A DNA stretch of 64,000 nt from Boothiomyces macroporosus (taxonomy: Eukaryota > Chytridiomycota > Chytridiomycetes > Rhizophydiales > Terramycetaceae), in the NCBI GenBank assembly GCA_027604185.1, contig JADGKB010000064.1, forward strand, positions 1 to 64,000, read 5' to 3'. The translations under genes and the position numbers were made by a program. Shown here in pieces: positions 24,339 to 33,908 of this stretch. How positions within the stretch are numbered: the first letter of the stretch is position 1; every line of letters starts with the position of its first letter. Below the pieces are notes generated by a model, which worked only from the letters and a program-made list of their open reading frames with translations, had not been told where the DNA came from and searched no databases.

Positions 24339-25205
24339 ATGGCTGAAAATTGGATTATAGAAACGCTTTCAAAGGTCAGTTGTGGACTTGGAATACTAGG
24401 CACACTATTGACTCTTCCATTCTTTGTAACTGGGCAAATTAGCTTGAAGACTCCGATTGGAAAAATAACCTTCATCATTTGGCTTAAAGACTTTCAAGAC
24501 GCTTTTGTAAGGCTAATTGGCAACACTTGGATATTTCCAATACAAACTAATTACTTGTGCTGTACTATCCAAAGCATTTTAGGGACCTTTGCTGCTAATG
24601 TCGACGTATGGGCAAACGCAGTGGTAGGTTTCTGGGCATTCTACCTGTTTTATGTTGGAGGAAGCAAGGAACTTGTAATGCAATATCAAGAAATATTGAT
24701 AGTTGCCATTTATTTGGTTTCCACGCTCATGGCTATCTTTCCTCTTTTTTCAGGAAAATCTGATCTTTTTGGAGGTATATACTGGTGCTGGCTGAATACT
24801 CGGTATACTGGATACCAGTTTTACACACTTTACTTGTGGGTATGGCTTATAACAGCATTCAATACCGTTGCAGCATCGTTTACGTGGTACAACTTGCAAA
24901 GTCACCAAATAGGTTCCAGAATAACAGTTCGATTATTTTCCTATCTCCTTGTTTACATAATCGCATGGACTCCGACATCAGCCTATAGAGTATCACAATA
25001 CATGTACGGTGAAGCACCCTTCATATTAACTTTACTGCACTTTTCTGTATTTCCTTCACGCGGATTGCTTCATTATCTATGCCTAATTATTGGGTTTCAG
25101 ATAAAGTATGATGTTGTGGAATCATCACATCCAGCAGGATGTATAGAGAGCAATTCTGCGGAAAAATCGTGTGTGTCATTTAATTCAGATGGAGAGTTGA
25201 AGTGA
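24339..25205 (+). CDS. cAMP-receptor-like 7TM receptor, array member 1
   Basis: Intronless, 288 residues. Seven hydrophobic spans are visible. A Cys at the start of TM3 (LCCTIQS) and one in the second extracellular loop (YWCWLN) can form the usual disulfide. TM6 reads VRLFSYLLVYIIAWTP and TM7 begins PSRGLLHYL. The RLFxYLxxxxxWxPxxxYRxS pattern recalls Dictyostelium cAMP receptors (class E) and related fungal G-protein-coupled receptors. The ligand is unknown. It is about 55-60% similar by eye to the other array members and is the most separated copy, with AKR7 and CCDC34-like genes following it. Confidence 0.75.
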   Translation: MAENWIIETLSKVSCGLGILGTLLTLPFFVTGQISLKTPIGKITFIIWLKDFQDAFVRLIGNTWIFPIQTNYLCCTIQSILGTFAANVDVWANAVVGFWAFYLFYVGGSKELVMQYQEILIVAIYLVSTLMAIFPLFSGKSDLFGGIYWCWLNTRYTGYQFYTLYLWVWLITAFNTVAASFTWYNLQSHQIGSRITVRLFSYLLVYIIAWTPTSAYRVSQYMYGEAPFILTLLHFSVFPSRGLLHYLCLIIGFQIKYDVVESSHPAGCIESNSAEKSCVSFNSDGELK

Positions 25206-25385
25206 GATACCATGAAATTTATATTAGAGTAATAAAAGAAGGCTATTTAACTAGAAAGAGCTTGGAATAGCGGCTGATCACTATTAATGCGAGATTTTGA
25301 TTTGTAAATAGTTGTCATTATTCAATAAAAATAAACGCTGTACCCTCAATCATATACAAATATACCACAGAATGACACAATTTAT

Positions 25386-26399
25386 TTAATGAAAGTAGTT
25401 TGTTGCATGGCCCTTCACACGTAACCAAGCTTGATCCAAAGCATCAACAACTTCTTGTGGAAGTGGGCCCTTCTCCAAATCCTTCATGTTTTCTTGCATC
25501 TGTTTCAAACTACTGGCACCAATTAGAATAGCATCGCCGTACTCTTTTTTTAGCATAGAATGATGGGTCATCCATCTACAAGCAACTTCAATCATAGTTA
25601 ATCCATGCTTGTCCGCTACTGGTTTAACAATGTCTAAAGCGGAAAAGTATGCGTCGTTCCAATAACGTACCCGATACATTTTGCCTTGCCATTTGTTTGG
25701 ATCAAATCTTGACCCTGCCTCTACTTCTCCTTCTCGCTTGAACTTGCCAGAAAAGAATCCACCAGCAAGTGGATTGAAAGCATAGAAAGAAAGTCCGTAC
25801 TTGCGAAGACATGGGAATAATTCAGGCTCGACTTGACGGTGAATTGCATTGTAGATTCCCTGGTAAGCAGTTGGCATGATGAACCCTCTTCTTTTACAAA
25901 TTTCGCAGATTTGAGCTACTTCCCAGGCCATGTAGTTGCTTAGTCCGAATCTTTTGAAATAGCCTTCTTTGTGCAGCTTATCCACCTCTTCCATCGTTAC
26001 TTCATAATCAGTCGTGCGATCTGGTGCATGCAAGTACCACATGTCAATTTGTTTAGAGTCCAAGGCTTTCAAAGAGATCAACAGGTGTTTTCGCAAATCT
26101 TGAGGTGAATGGGAAATTGGTTCACCCATATTCTTTCCAGCAGTTGGATACAACTTTGTATCCATTACTAGCCCTCTTTCATACCATTTCAATTTTCCAA
26201 GGTACTCTTCCGAAGTGCCTCCTCCGTAAAATCGTGCTGTATCAATTTCGCAATGGCCATGAGCTTGAAAACAGTCTAGAATAGCCCGGCAATCATCAAG
26301 GGAAGTGGTTCGAGCTTGTTCCTGGCCTTCAGCTCCAAATGTCATGGCACCGAATACAATTTTCACATTTGATTTAGCGGTTGGAGGAATCAAAGTCAT
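25386..26399 (-). CDS. AKR7-type aldo/keto reductase (aflatoxin aldehyde reductase-like)
   Basis: Intronless, 337 residues. It is an NADPH-dependent aldehyde reductase; the AKR7 family detoxifies dialdehydes and succinic semialdehyde. Seen: VFGAMTFGAEG start, EIDTARFYGGGTSEEYLG (Asp and Tyr of the catalytic tetrad), VMDTKLYP (Lys), MWYLHAPDR (His), RFGLSNYMAWEV, and the C-terminal cofactor stretch DAILIGASSLKQM. Length matches the family. The ATG is 32 bp from the ATG of the divergent CCDC34-like gene. Confidence 0.92.
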   Translation of the reverse strand: MTLIPPTAKSNVKIVFGAMTFGAEGQEQARTTSLDDCRAILDCFQAHGHCEIDTARFYGGGTSEEYLGKLKWYERGLVMDTKLYPTAGKNMGEPISHSPQDLRKHLLISLKALDSKQIDMWYLHAPDRTTDYEVTMEEVDKLHKEGYFKRFGLSNYMAWEVAQICEICKRRGFIMPTAYQGIYNAIHRQVEPELFPCLRKYGLSFYAFNPLAGGFFSGKFKREGEVEAGSRFDPNKWQGKMYRVRYWNDAYFSALDIVKPVADKHGLTMIEVACRWMTHHSMLKKEYGDAILIGASSLKQMQENMKDLEKGPLPQEVVDALDQAWLRVKGHATNYFH

Positions 26400-26431
26400 T
26401 TAGTGGAAAAATTAATTTGCCTTTACGCGAA

Positions 26432-27319
26432 ATGGAGCTCTCGCCTAAAATGAAACATCACTTTAATACCGACTTTTCCCCCAATTTAATCCATAATCGC
26501 ATACATCCAGGAACACCTAGCGTCCAATCTGTGCAATTATATTCACCAGAGATCCTAAAAGACGCGATTGAATCGCTAGGAAGACTAGAGATAGATAAAG
26601 AACACGAGTCTTTTGTAAACTGGCTTTCAAGCAAACAGCACTTGAAAGAAAAGATCAAGAAAAGACCGAATTTACTGACTGTTGAAAGACTACAAGATTT
26701 CACAGAGGAAGAATTGGACCTTTTAATTAAACAGCTACAAAAAAATCGAAATACATTTGAAAAATGGTTAAAGACAAAGAACCAAATAAAAAGAAAGCAA
26801 GAGGAAATGGCAAAAAGGGCCAAAGAGCGACAGATTGAAAAAGCTAAATTGGAACAGGAACGGATGGAGAAGAAGAAGGAATTGACCAACGAAAAGGTCA
26901 AGGAGTGGTGTCTGTCAAAGCAATTAGATCAAATGATTGAGAAACAAAAACAGGAAAAGGAAAAACTCAAACAAGAATTTGTAAAGCAAGCTAAAACTAA
27001 ATTGAATCAAGAGGCGTTCAATGGCTGGATTCAATCCAAAAAACATTCTGCACCTTCGCACCAGCCTCCAAAGAACATTAAGCCGTGGGTAAATGAACCG
27101 CTGAAACCGCGAAAATCTAGTGAAAGTGTCCTTTCGCCCCCAAATCTGTACAGCGATTACAGTATGTACATGCAGAACTGTCCAGAATACTTTAAGAAAT
27201 ACGGATTATTGGTAGCTAGTGGTGGAAATAGTTCGTCTCCTCCCTCTGAAGAGGCAAAACCGGTAAAGAAAAGAAAAATGAAACCTGCCAAACCGTTATT
27301 TGTGGTTCGAAAGTCTTAG
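26432..27319 (+). CDS. CCDC34-like coiled-coil protein
   Basis: Intronless, 295 residues. A Lys/Glu-rich coiled coil (about residues 80-215) contains repeated FxxWLxxK units (FVNWLSSKQHLKEK, FEKWLKTKNQIKRKQ, FNGWIQSKKHS), the pattern of the CCDC34 domain. CCDC34 is associated with cilia and sperm flagella in animals. The C terminus is very basic (KKRKMKPAKPLFVVRKS). The ATG at 26432 fits the 32-bp gap to the divergent reductase. A flagellar role is inferred from the family. Confidence 0.6.
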   Translation: MELSPKMKHHFNTDFSPNLIHNRIHPGTPSVQSVQLYSPEILKDAIESLGRLEIDKEHESFVNWLSSKQHLKEKIKKRPNLLTVERLQDFTEEELDLLIKQLQKNRNTFEKWLKTKNQIKRKQEEMAKRAKERQIEKAKLEQERMEKKKELTNEKVKEWCLSKQLDQMIEKQKQEKEKLKQEFVKQAKTKLNQEAFNGWIQSKKHSAPSHQPPKNIKPWVNEPLKPRKSSESVLSPPNLYSDYSMYMQNCPEYFKKYGLLVASGGNSSSPPSEEAKPVKKRKMKPAKPLFVVRKS

Positions 27320-27851
27320 AGCAAAGTATATCATAGTTATTGTATTAATAGATTAGTTTAAAGTTATTTATTGTATCTTAATGATTGTTCCTCCAAAACC
27401 ACCAGAGATAAACCTAGGTTGTTGAATTGAAGATCCGAAAGATCTTGAATAATTGGACTGTTTTTCTCCTTATAAGGTTAGTTATCGCGTCTTCAATTAT
27501 TGTTTCCCATTGTTTAAGAATTGTTGTGGAATATGTAGGATGGAAATATTGCTTTCATCGTGAGCTTTGTCTATTGCAGAATTTACGAAAGGCCCATTGA
27601 AATTGATCTAATTCTATTTGGGGTCGGATAGCCAATAGCCCGATTCTAAACTTACACAGTTGGTATCATTATTTTTCTTGCAGTATAATGGATCGGATGT
27701 TTGAATGGTAAAAATTCATGAGTATAACGCCAAAAAAAATACTGGTACACTTTGTCTCGTTTTACGAATTAATTGTTTGTGTTTTAGTCATGTTACTTTG
27801 CATGAATTCCTATTACGTTTACTTCAAGTACCGCGAACGCGTTTGACTTTC
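27320..27851. other. Receptor 2 upstream region, duplicated
   Basis: 532 bp without a gene. Parts are similar to the 28755-29268 spacer: a CArG box with a nearby CGCGTCTT, the stretch GTGGAATA, ATTGCTTT, and a TTTGCATGAAT stretch before the coding region. The in-frame stretch 27705-27851 is open, but receptor homology starts at ATG 27852. Confidence 0.5.
27468..27477. promoter_or_regulatory. CArG box upstream of receptor 2
   Basis: CCTTATAAGG, a perfect CC(A/T)6GG palindrome, 375 bp before ATG 27852. CArG is the core site of SRF/Mcm1-type MADS factors. The same box with the same CTCCTTATAAGGT context, followed by TCGCGTCTT, occurs before receptor 3. Confidence 0.5.
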
Positions 27852-28754
27852 ATGTCGTTTACTGATTCACAAAACCAAACAATCCAAATAATATCAAAAT
27901 TTAGTTGTAGCTTAGGTCTTTTTGGAACTATCGTCACCATCCCTTACTTTGCAAGCACAAAAATTCGATTATCTACTCCCCTTGGAAAAATAACATTTAT
28001 AATTTGGCTTACTGATTTCCACGACACATTTTTTCGATTAATTGGAAATACGTCAGTCTTTTCGACTCAAGACAATCTATTTTGTACAATTCAGGGTGTT
28101 CAAAGTTCATTTTCCAGCATGGTTGATGTTTCCACCAACGCCTCCATTGGGTTTTGGGCATTCTATCTCTTTTATATTGGAGGAAACAGGGAAGTGATTA
28201 TCCAACATCAAACTCTAGTTATATGCGTGATTTATGGACTCGCAACTACAATGGCGATCATTCCATTACTGTCGGGTAAGACTGACCTTTACGGAGGAGT
28301 TTTTTGGTGCTGGATTACTGCAGACTATCCTGGATTTCAGTTATATACGTCCTTTATGTGGATATGGATAGTTTGCGCATTCAACATTGTCGCGTTTGCC
28401 CTAACTTGGTATAACATACAAAAAAGAAAGATAGCATCAGTAATTATAGTCCGGCTGTTTTCCTATCTGCTTGTTTTCCTGGTAGTGTGGACTCCACCCT
28501 CCGTCTATAGGATATCCATGTATTTGTACGATTCGGCGTCATTTGAACTAACAATATTACAATTCACGACACTACCCTTACGAGGAATCCTTCATTTTCT
28601 AGCTCTGTGGATATGCTTCCAAATAAAATATGATGGCCAGAGTGAGCCTTCTATTCCAGAAGGACTATCAGCAGATGCATCTTTAAGCCGTTCTAGCAAG
28701 TCATTCAAAGAAATTAAAGATAATTTTGCACAAATTCACTTACAATCTCAATAG
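27852..28754 (+). CDS. cAMP-receptor-like 7TM receptor, array member 2
   Basis: Intronless, 300 residues from ATG 27852 (MSFTDSQNQTIQIISK), the start shared with member 3. Seven spans are visible, with TM3 Cys in FCTIQGVQSS, loop Cys in FWCWITADY, TM6 VRLFSYLLVFLVVWTPPSVYRIS and TM7 LPLRGILHFLALWICFQIKYD. A Ser/Lys-rich tail follows (SADASLSRSSKSFKEIK), suitable for kinase regulation. Member 3 is its closest relative: two blocks are nearly identical at DNA level, including synonymous sites. Confidence 0.75.
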   Translation: MSFTDSQNQTIQIISKFSCSLGLFGTIVTIPYFASTKIRLSTPLGKITFIIWLTDFHDTFFRLIGNTSVFSTQDNLFCTIQGVQSSFSSMVDVSTNASIGFWAFYLFYIGGNREVIIQHQTLVICVIYGLATTMAIIPLLSGKTDLYGGVFWCWITADYPGFQLYTSFMWIWIVCAFNIVAFALTWYNIQKRKIASVIIVRLFSYLLVFLVVWTPPSVYRISMYLYDSASFELTILQFTTLPLRGILHFLALWICFQIKYDGQSEPSIPEGLSADASLSRSSKSFKEIKDNFAQIHLQSQ

Positions 28755-29268
28755 CCCAAAATAACATATTTCGTAATATACGATTACATCTTAATGTCTG
28801 TTATGCTTCGATAATCAGAAAGAATTGGTCTTGACTTTATTCTTGGTAGAGATAGTGTTCAAGATTCGAACGCTATTTAGCCATCACATCAATAGTGGAC
28901 TTTACATCTCCTTATAAGGTGAAATGTCGCGTCTTTTTTTATTTATAGGTTGCTGTGGAATAACGATGTTCCAAATTTTTGTATGTTGGGATTGCTTTGA
29001 TAAGAATCCATAGATGCTCAAATCGCTTTTGATTTAATACTTTTTTAATGTGGTAGCCTGGTACGGAATTAATATTGGCTATATTCTTTTCCATTTCAGA
29101 GTAATATTCAAAGAACTTTGGAATTGTAGAAATTCAAAAAACAGAGTCAAAATGATGTTGGTTCACGTTGACTCATTTTGAGAATTTAATGTTTGCGGTT
29201 CAGTTATGTCATTTTGCATGAATATCCACCACTTTTTGCATAAAAAGTCGCGCTAGTGTCTCACGTTC
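28755..29268. other. Receptor 3 upstream region, duplicated
   Basis: 514 bp without a gene. It shares the CArG element and the TTTTGCATGAAT stretch with the region before receptor 2, so the duplication included promoter DNA. Confidence 0.5.
28910..28919. promoter_or_regulatory. CArG box upstream of receptor 3
   Basis: CCTTATAAGG, 350 bp before ATG 29269, at nearly the same distance and in the same local context as the box at 27468-27477. It has been kept although the surrounding spacer has diverged, which suggests selection. Confidence 0.5.
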
Positions 29269-30153
29269 ATGTCATTTACTGATTCACAAAACCAAATAAT
29301 TCAAATTATTTCCAAAACGAGCTGCGGTCTAGGGCTGTTTGGAGCAATTGCCACTATTGCATACTTTGTAACTCAAAAGATTCGATTATCTACACCCTTA
29401 GGAAAAATTTCATTCATAATTTGGCTTACTGATTTGCATGACAGTTTTTTTAGATTAATAGGAAATACCCCAACGTTTCCCACACAGAACCAGGTATTTT
29501 GTACGGTCCAAGGCTTTCAAAGTTCTTTTTCCAGCATGGTTGATGTTTCCACCAACGCGTTCATTGGGTTTTGGGCATTCTATCTCTTTTATATTGGAGG
29601 AAACAGGGATGTGATTATCCAACATCAAACTCTAGTTATATGCGTGATTTATGGACTCGCAACTACAATGGCGATCATTCCACTGTCTTCCGGAAAAACT
29701 GACCTTTATGGAGGAGTTTTTTGGTGCTGGATTACTGCAGATTACCTTGCCTATCAACTTGGTACATTGTTAATTTGGGTATGGATAGTTTGCGCATTCA
29801 ACATTGTGGCTTTTGCCCTAACTTGGTATAACATACAAAAAAGAAAGATAGCATCAGTAATTATAGTCCGACTGTTTTCCTATCTGCTTGTTTTCCTTAT
29901 GGTATGGATACCGTCTTCTGCCTACAGAATATCCACGTATCTGTATCACTCTGCCCCATACGAACTCACTATACTACAATACACAATGCTTCCACTTCGA
30001 GGATTCCTTCATTTTCTAGCACTGTGGATAGGCTTCCAAATAAATTATGATCGCCAGGGTGAGTCTTCTATTCCAGAAGGGCTATCAGCAGATGCATCGC
30101 TGGTCCGTTCTTGCAAATCATTTGATGAAATCAACAATGAAAGTGGGGCATAA
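29269..30153 (+). CDS. cAMP-receptor-like 7TM receptor, array member 3
   Basis: Intronless, 294 residues (MSFTDSQNQIIQIISK). It has the same topology and Cys pair as member 2 (FCTVQGFQSS and FWCWITADY), TM6 VRLFSYLLVFLMVWIPSSAYRIS and TM7 LPLRGFLHFLALWIGFQINYD. The tail SADASLVRSCKSFDEIN parallels that of member 2. It is a recent tandem duplicate with a conversion-like block at 29531-29682. Confidence 0.75.
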   Translation: MSFTDSQNQIIQIISKTSCGLGLFGAIATIAYFVTQKIRLSTPLGKISFIIWLTDLHDSFFRLIGNTPTFPTQNQVFCTVQGFQSSFSSMVDVSTNAFIGFWAFYLFYIGGNRDVIIQHQTLVICVIYGLATTMAIIPLSSGKTDLYGGVFWCWITADYLAYQLGTLLIWVWIVCAFNIVAFALTWYNIQKRKIASVIIVRLFSYLLVFLMVWIPSSAYRISTYLYHSAPYELTILQYTMLPLRGFLHFLALWIGFQINYDRQGESSIPEGLSADASLVRSCKSFDEINNESGA

Positions 30154-30235
30154 AACTACTCACCCACTTAACTGTCAATAATGTCAATTTCGTAATATAT
30201 GAATCTAGATAATATAGATAATCACCATATACGCG

Positions 30236-30634
30236 TATTCATTTGCAATGGCAATAGTCGCACTCTTCAACTACTCACCAGACATTTATGGTGTGGTATT
30301 TTGGTGCTGGATTAGTACCAAATACGCCGTTTATCAATTCTACACGTTCTTTGTGGGACTGTGGATAGTAACGGCGTTCAATATGATATCATTGATAGTT
30401 ACTGCATATCATATCCACAAAAAAAGAGTAGGATCCATAGTTATTGTTTGCTTGTGTTCTTATCTGATTGTATTCCTGGTAGTATGGACACCTACGACAT
30501 TATATAGACCATCACTGTTTTTGTTTCAATCCGCACCATTCTATCTGGCCGTGCTTGAATATAGTATGATACCACTTCGAGGTATGCTTCACTATATTAT
30601 CTTGGTGATTGGATTGCGTTTTAGCTATTAGTCC
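30236..30634 (+). pseudogene. 5'-truncated 7TM receptor fragment, array member 4
   Basis: Receptor homology begins abruptly at about 30236 (YSFAMAIVALFN, equal to YGLATTMAIIPL in member 2) and covers about TM4/5 to TM7 (VFWCWISTKYAVYQFYTF, VCLCSYLIVFLVVWTPTTLYR, IPLRGMLHYIILVIG). The N-terminal half (TM1 to TM3) and the cytoplasmic tail are missing. The remaining frame is open for 127 codons from an internal ATG at 30248. The upstream 80 bp hold no receptor sequence. It is most likely a decayed copy; a short expressed protein is less likely. Confidence 0.75.
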
Positions 30635-31092
30635 TAACGAATCCCGTTGATCATTAACGCGTCGACAAACCTAAGTTGAGTTTTCAAATTCTTTTGCAAG
30701 TAAAGTTTTTAGAATAAACCATGATCATGTCTTAAATTGAGTTCAGAAACCTGGTTGATGTATGACTAGTGTTATTCCAATACTGTTTCCAAGCAACATA
30801 CTATTTCCTCAGTGTAAACCGAAAGTTCTGTATTAGTTTCCGGTCAGGTATGATTTCCGCAGATCAAAGTATGGATATTTGTATAGGGGGTGATTACCAC
30901 TTGGAATAATTTCCCGTTATAGCTATTGCATCACAGTTTACTACAAATCGGAATTTGTGGCAAGAAAAACGTGAAATACATTATGGCATATTAACTCAAC
31001 TTGAATTTAATATAGATGCGAAATTAAGAAATGACGCAGCTCACGAAAAAGTGTGACCCTCATTAATTTTGTGATTTCCCATACGCGTACTA
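30635..31092. other. Spacer between receptor fragment and receptor 5
   Basis: About 460 bp, AT-rich, with no coding frame or RNA gene that I can support. ACGCGT occurs at 30657-30662 and again 5 bp before ATG 31093. Confidence 0.4.
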
Positions 31093-32049
31093 ATGGTGAA
31101 TACAGAAGATGGATATGCCTTTCTACAAACAATTTCAAAGATTAGCTGCGCACTTGGCTTTTTTGGCGTAATATTGACAATTCAATACTTGGTACAAGGC
31201 CGAATTAAGTTGGAGACTCCCCTTGGAAAGCTTACTCTGATATTATGGATCACGGACTTTCATGACACATTAGTAAAGTTACTAGGAAATACGCCTGCAA
31301 TGCCCACGCAGACCAACCAAGTGCTTTGTTACTTTCAAGGTATCGAAGGCACTTTTGCCAGCAATGTGGATGTTACAACCAACTTTGTCGTAGGAATTTG
31401 GTCATTCTACATATTCTACGTTGGCGGAAAGAGCAGGGCATTTATAAACAACCAGCCTCTAATGGTTATTTGTATCTACGCGTTTTCATTCTTGATGGCA
31501 ATTATACCTCTAATGGTTGATAAGCCAGACCTTTACACAGGGGTAATATGGTGTTGGATAAGTACAGCCTATCCGGGCTACCAATTCTATACTTTGTTTC
31601 TGTGGATGTGGATAGTCATTCCATTCAACATTATCTCGCTCGGTTTTACGTGGTATTATATCCAAAAAAGACGTATGGGCAATAGAATAGTAATCCGGTT
31701 GTTTACATATCTCATTGCCTTTTTGATGGTTTGGCTTCCTGTAATCTGCTATAGGATTTCATTCCGGCTGTTTAACTCTGCCCCATTCGAACTGACTGTT
31801 CTAGAATACATCATGATTCCACTCAGAGGTCTGCTCCATTATTTTTGCCTCGTAATCAGCTTGAATGTAAAAGTGGAAACCAACGTGGATGAACAGCCAA
31901 TACCACAAGGTCTCTCTTTAGTATCTGGTTCAAGATCTCACAGAAATATATTGTCATCCATGTCACTTGGCTCTAGATTATCTCCCAGTTTTGCATCTCT
32001 TCATCCATCTGTAAAAGATGAAAAAGAATCTCAAATAGGGGCAGTATAA
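31093..32049 (+). CDS. cAMP-receptor-like 7TM receptor, array member 5
   Basis: Intronless, 318 residues, the longest member owing to a Ser-rich tail (SLVSGSRSHRNILSSMSLGS). TM3 Cys is in VLCYFQGIEGTF, loop Cys in IWCWISTAYPGYQFYTLF, TM6 is IRLFTYLIAFLMVWLPVICYRIS and TM7 IPLRGLLHYFCLVIS. The first 100 residues resemble members 6 and 7 more than 2 and 3 (GKLTLILWITDFHDT). Confidence 0.75.
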   Translation: MVNTEDGYAFLQTISKISCALGFFGVILTIQYLVQGRIKLETPLGKLTLILWITDFHDTLVKLLGNTPAMPTQTNQVLCYFQGIEGTFASNVDVTTNFVVGIWSFYIFYVGGKSRAFINNQPLMVICIYAFSFLMAIIPLMVDKPDLYTGVIWCWISTAYPGYQFYTLFLWMWIVIPFNIISLGFTWYYIQKRRMGNRIVIRLFTYLIAFLMVWLPVICYRISFRLFNSAPFELTVLEYIMIPLRGLLHYFCLVISLNVKVETNVDEQPIPQGLSLVSGSRSHRNILSSMSLGSRLSPSFASLHPSVKDEKESQIGAV

Positions 32050-32460
32050 CACCTTTGGGCCAACCAGTATTTTACTAAATGTTTTCAGTGCATTTCCGTT
32101 TCCTATTTGCACGTATTTTCTAATCCCAATAGCAATATTTTAAACACGGTCAAGTTTTCATTTTTTCATTCGTTTCACGGTTAATGAGAACCTGCTTTTG
32201 GTTATATTTAAATTTACGGGATTTAGAGTTTCGCTTCACACTTCCACCATTTATTGTTGAGTCAAGGTAGTGGGATTGCACTGCACGTTACTGAAATCGA
32301 TTTTCAATCCCTCATCTCAGAGTACTCCCAGTCTATTACAAGACGATTCTTGCAGTTCATTATGCATTATAAACAGTGCGCGTAGAGTTACATTGACTCT
32401 GATTATTCCAATTATTCTTGAATGCAAATCGGTTCCAGGTTGATTTGGCGATGGTGAGTG
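32050..32460. other. Spacer upstream of PRO2
   Basis: 411 bp without a supported gene. It probably contains the receptor 5 terminator and the PRO2 promoter. No clear TATA or CCAAT arrangement and no tRNA fold were seen. Confidence 0.4.
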
Positions 32461-33857
32461 ATGAATATTTTCATGGCTGAAGAATTGGCATCTGCAACAA
32501 AAACGGCCTCGCATGTACTGCAGGCTTGCTCAAATGACGATAAAAATGTCGCATTAAGGTCTATACACAACCAGCTTAAAGAAAATAAGGATTTTATCAT
32601 TCAACAAAACAAACTGGACCTGGAGTTTGCAAATCAAAAAGTAAAAAGCGGAGAATTATCGCAATCCTTGTTCAGCCGCTTGGATATCGAAAAGAAATAC
32701 GATTCACTATTGCAAGGCGTGCTGGATATCGAGCAGTTACCTGACCCAACTGGACAAATACAGCTTGCCAAGCAACTGGATAATGGACTAGAGTTGTACA
32801 GGGTCTCATGCCCAGTTGGGGTTCTACTGATTATTTTTGAAGCTAGGCCAGAAGTAATTGTACAAATATCTTGTTTGGCGATTAAATCTGGGAACGCAGT
32901 TATCCTAAAAGGAGGAAAGGAAGCCAATAATTCAAATATTTGCCTCATGCAGATGATTCAAAAGGCTCTACGTGAGAGTAATGTTATTCCTGCAGATGCG
33001 GTTCAATTAGTCACTTCCAGAGATGATATTGCGACACTGTTAAAATTAGATAGATATGTAGACCTTGTGATTCCTCGCGGTTCAAATGATTTGGTTCGAT
33101 ATGTCCAAGAAAACACCAGGTTAGTGCTAATTAATTCAGAATCCCTGTTTTAGGTCATGCAGACGGAATTTGCTCTACATATGTCGATCAAAGTGCTGAT
33201 TTGTCAAAAGCAGTGAAATTGGCAGTAGACGGAAAGGTATATTGGAGCTTATATTAGACAAACTATCCTGCAGCATGTAATTCGACGGAAACGCTATTGA
33301 TTCACACTTCTATTTTAAGCACTCATCTTCCAGCGATTGCAAAGGGGCTTTTGGAAAAGAATGTGCTGATCAGAGCTGACCAAAGCGCTTTTGAAGTATT
33401 AAACAAATCACATGCAAACTTAATTGGGAGTAGAATTGTCCACTCAGTCGCGCAAGACTACAAAACAGAGTTTCTTGATTTGGAAATTGCTGTAAAGACC
33501 GTCAACTCTGTAGACGAAGCTATTCAACATATTAACACGCATGGTTCAAAACACACAGATTGCATCGTTACTGAATCTAAAGCAAATGCCCAAAAGTTTA
33601 TGAAGTTGGTAGATGCTGCAGGAACATACTGGAACGCATCAACTAGATTTGCTGATGGTTTCCGATATGGATTTGGCGCAGAAATAGGTGTTTCAACAAA
33701 CAAGACTCACGCAAGAGGTCCTGTTGGATTGGAAGGGCTGATGATTTACAAGTACCAGTTGTTTGGTAATGGCCACTGTGTCGGAGAATACTCTGATGGT
33801 ACTAGACAGTACAATAGGGCTGATTTAAAACCTGAAAATTATTATAAACTTCAATAA
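32461..33857 (+). CDS. PRO2: Gamma-glutamyl phosphate reductase
   Basis: It reduces L-glutamyl-5-phosphate to glutamate semialdehyde with NADPH, the second step of proline synthesis. Three exons with introns of 20 and 21 nt give 451 residues (447 if the ATG at 32473 is used). Family segments: [75 protein letters not shown] with the catalytic Cys, and [24 protein letters not shown]. The gene lies inside the receptor array and is co-directional with it; no functional link is evident. Confidence 0.95.
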
Positions 33858-33908
33858 AGATTGCAAGGGCTGATGAAGAGGTGATTTTCCACTTTGACAA
33901 ATTTCTAA

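Noticed and set aside
27705..27851. N-terminal extension of receptor 2
   Set aside because: Open by chance; receptor homology starts at ATG 27852, and members 3 and 7 share that start.
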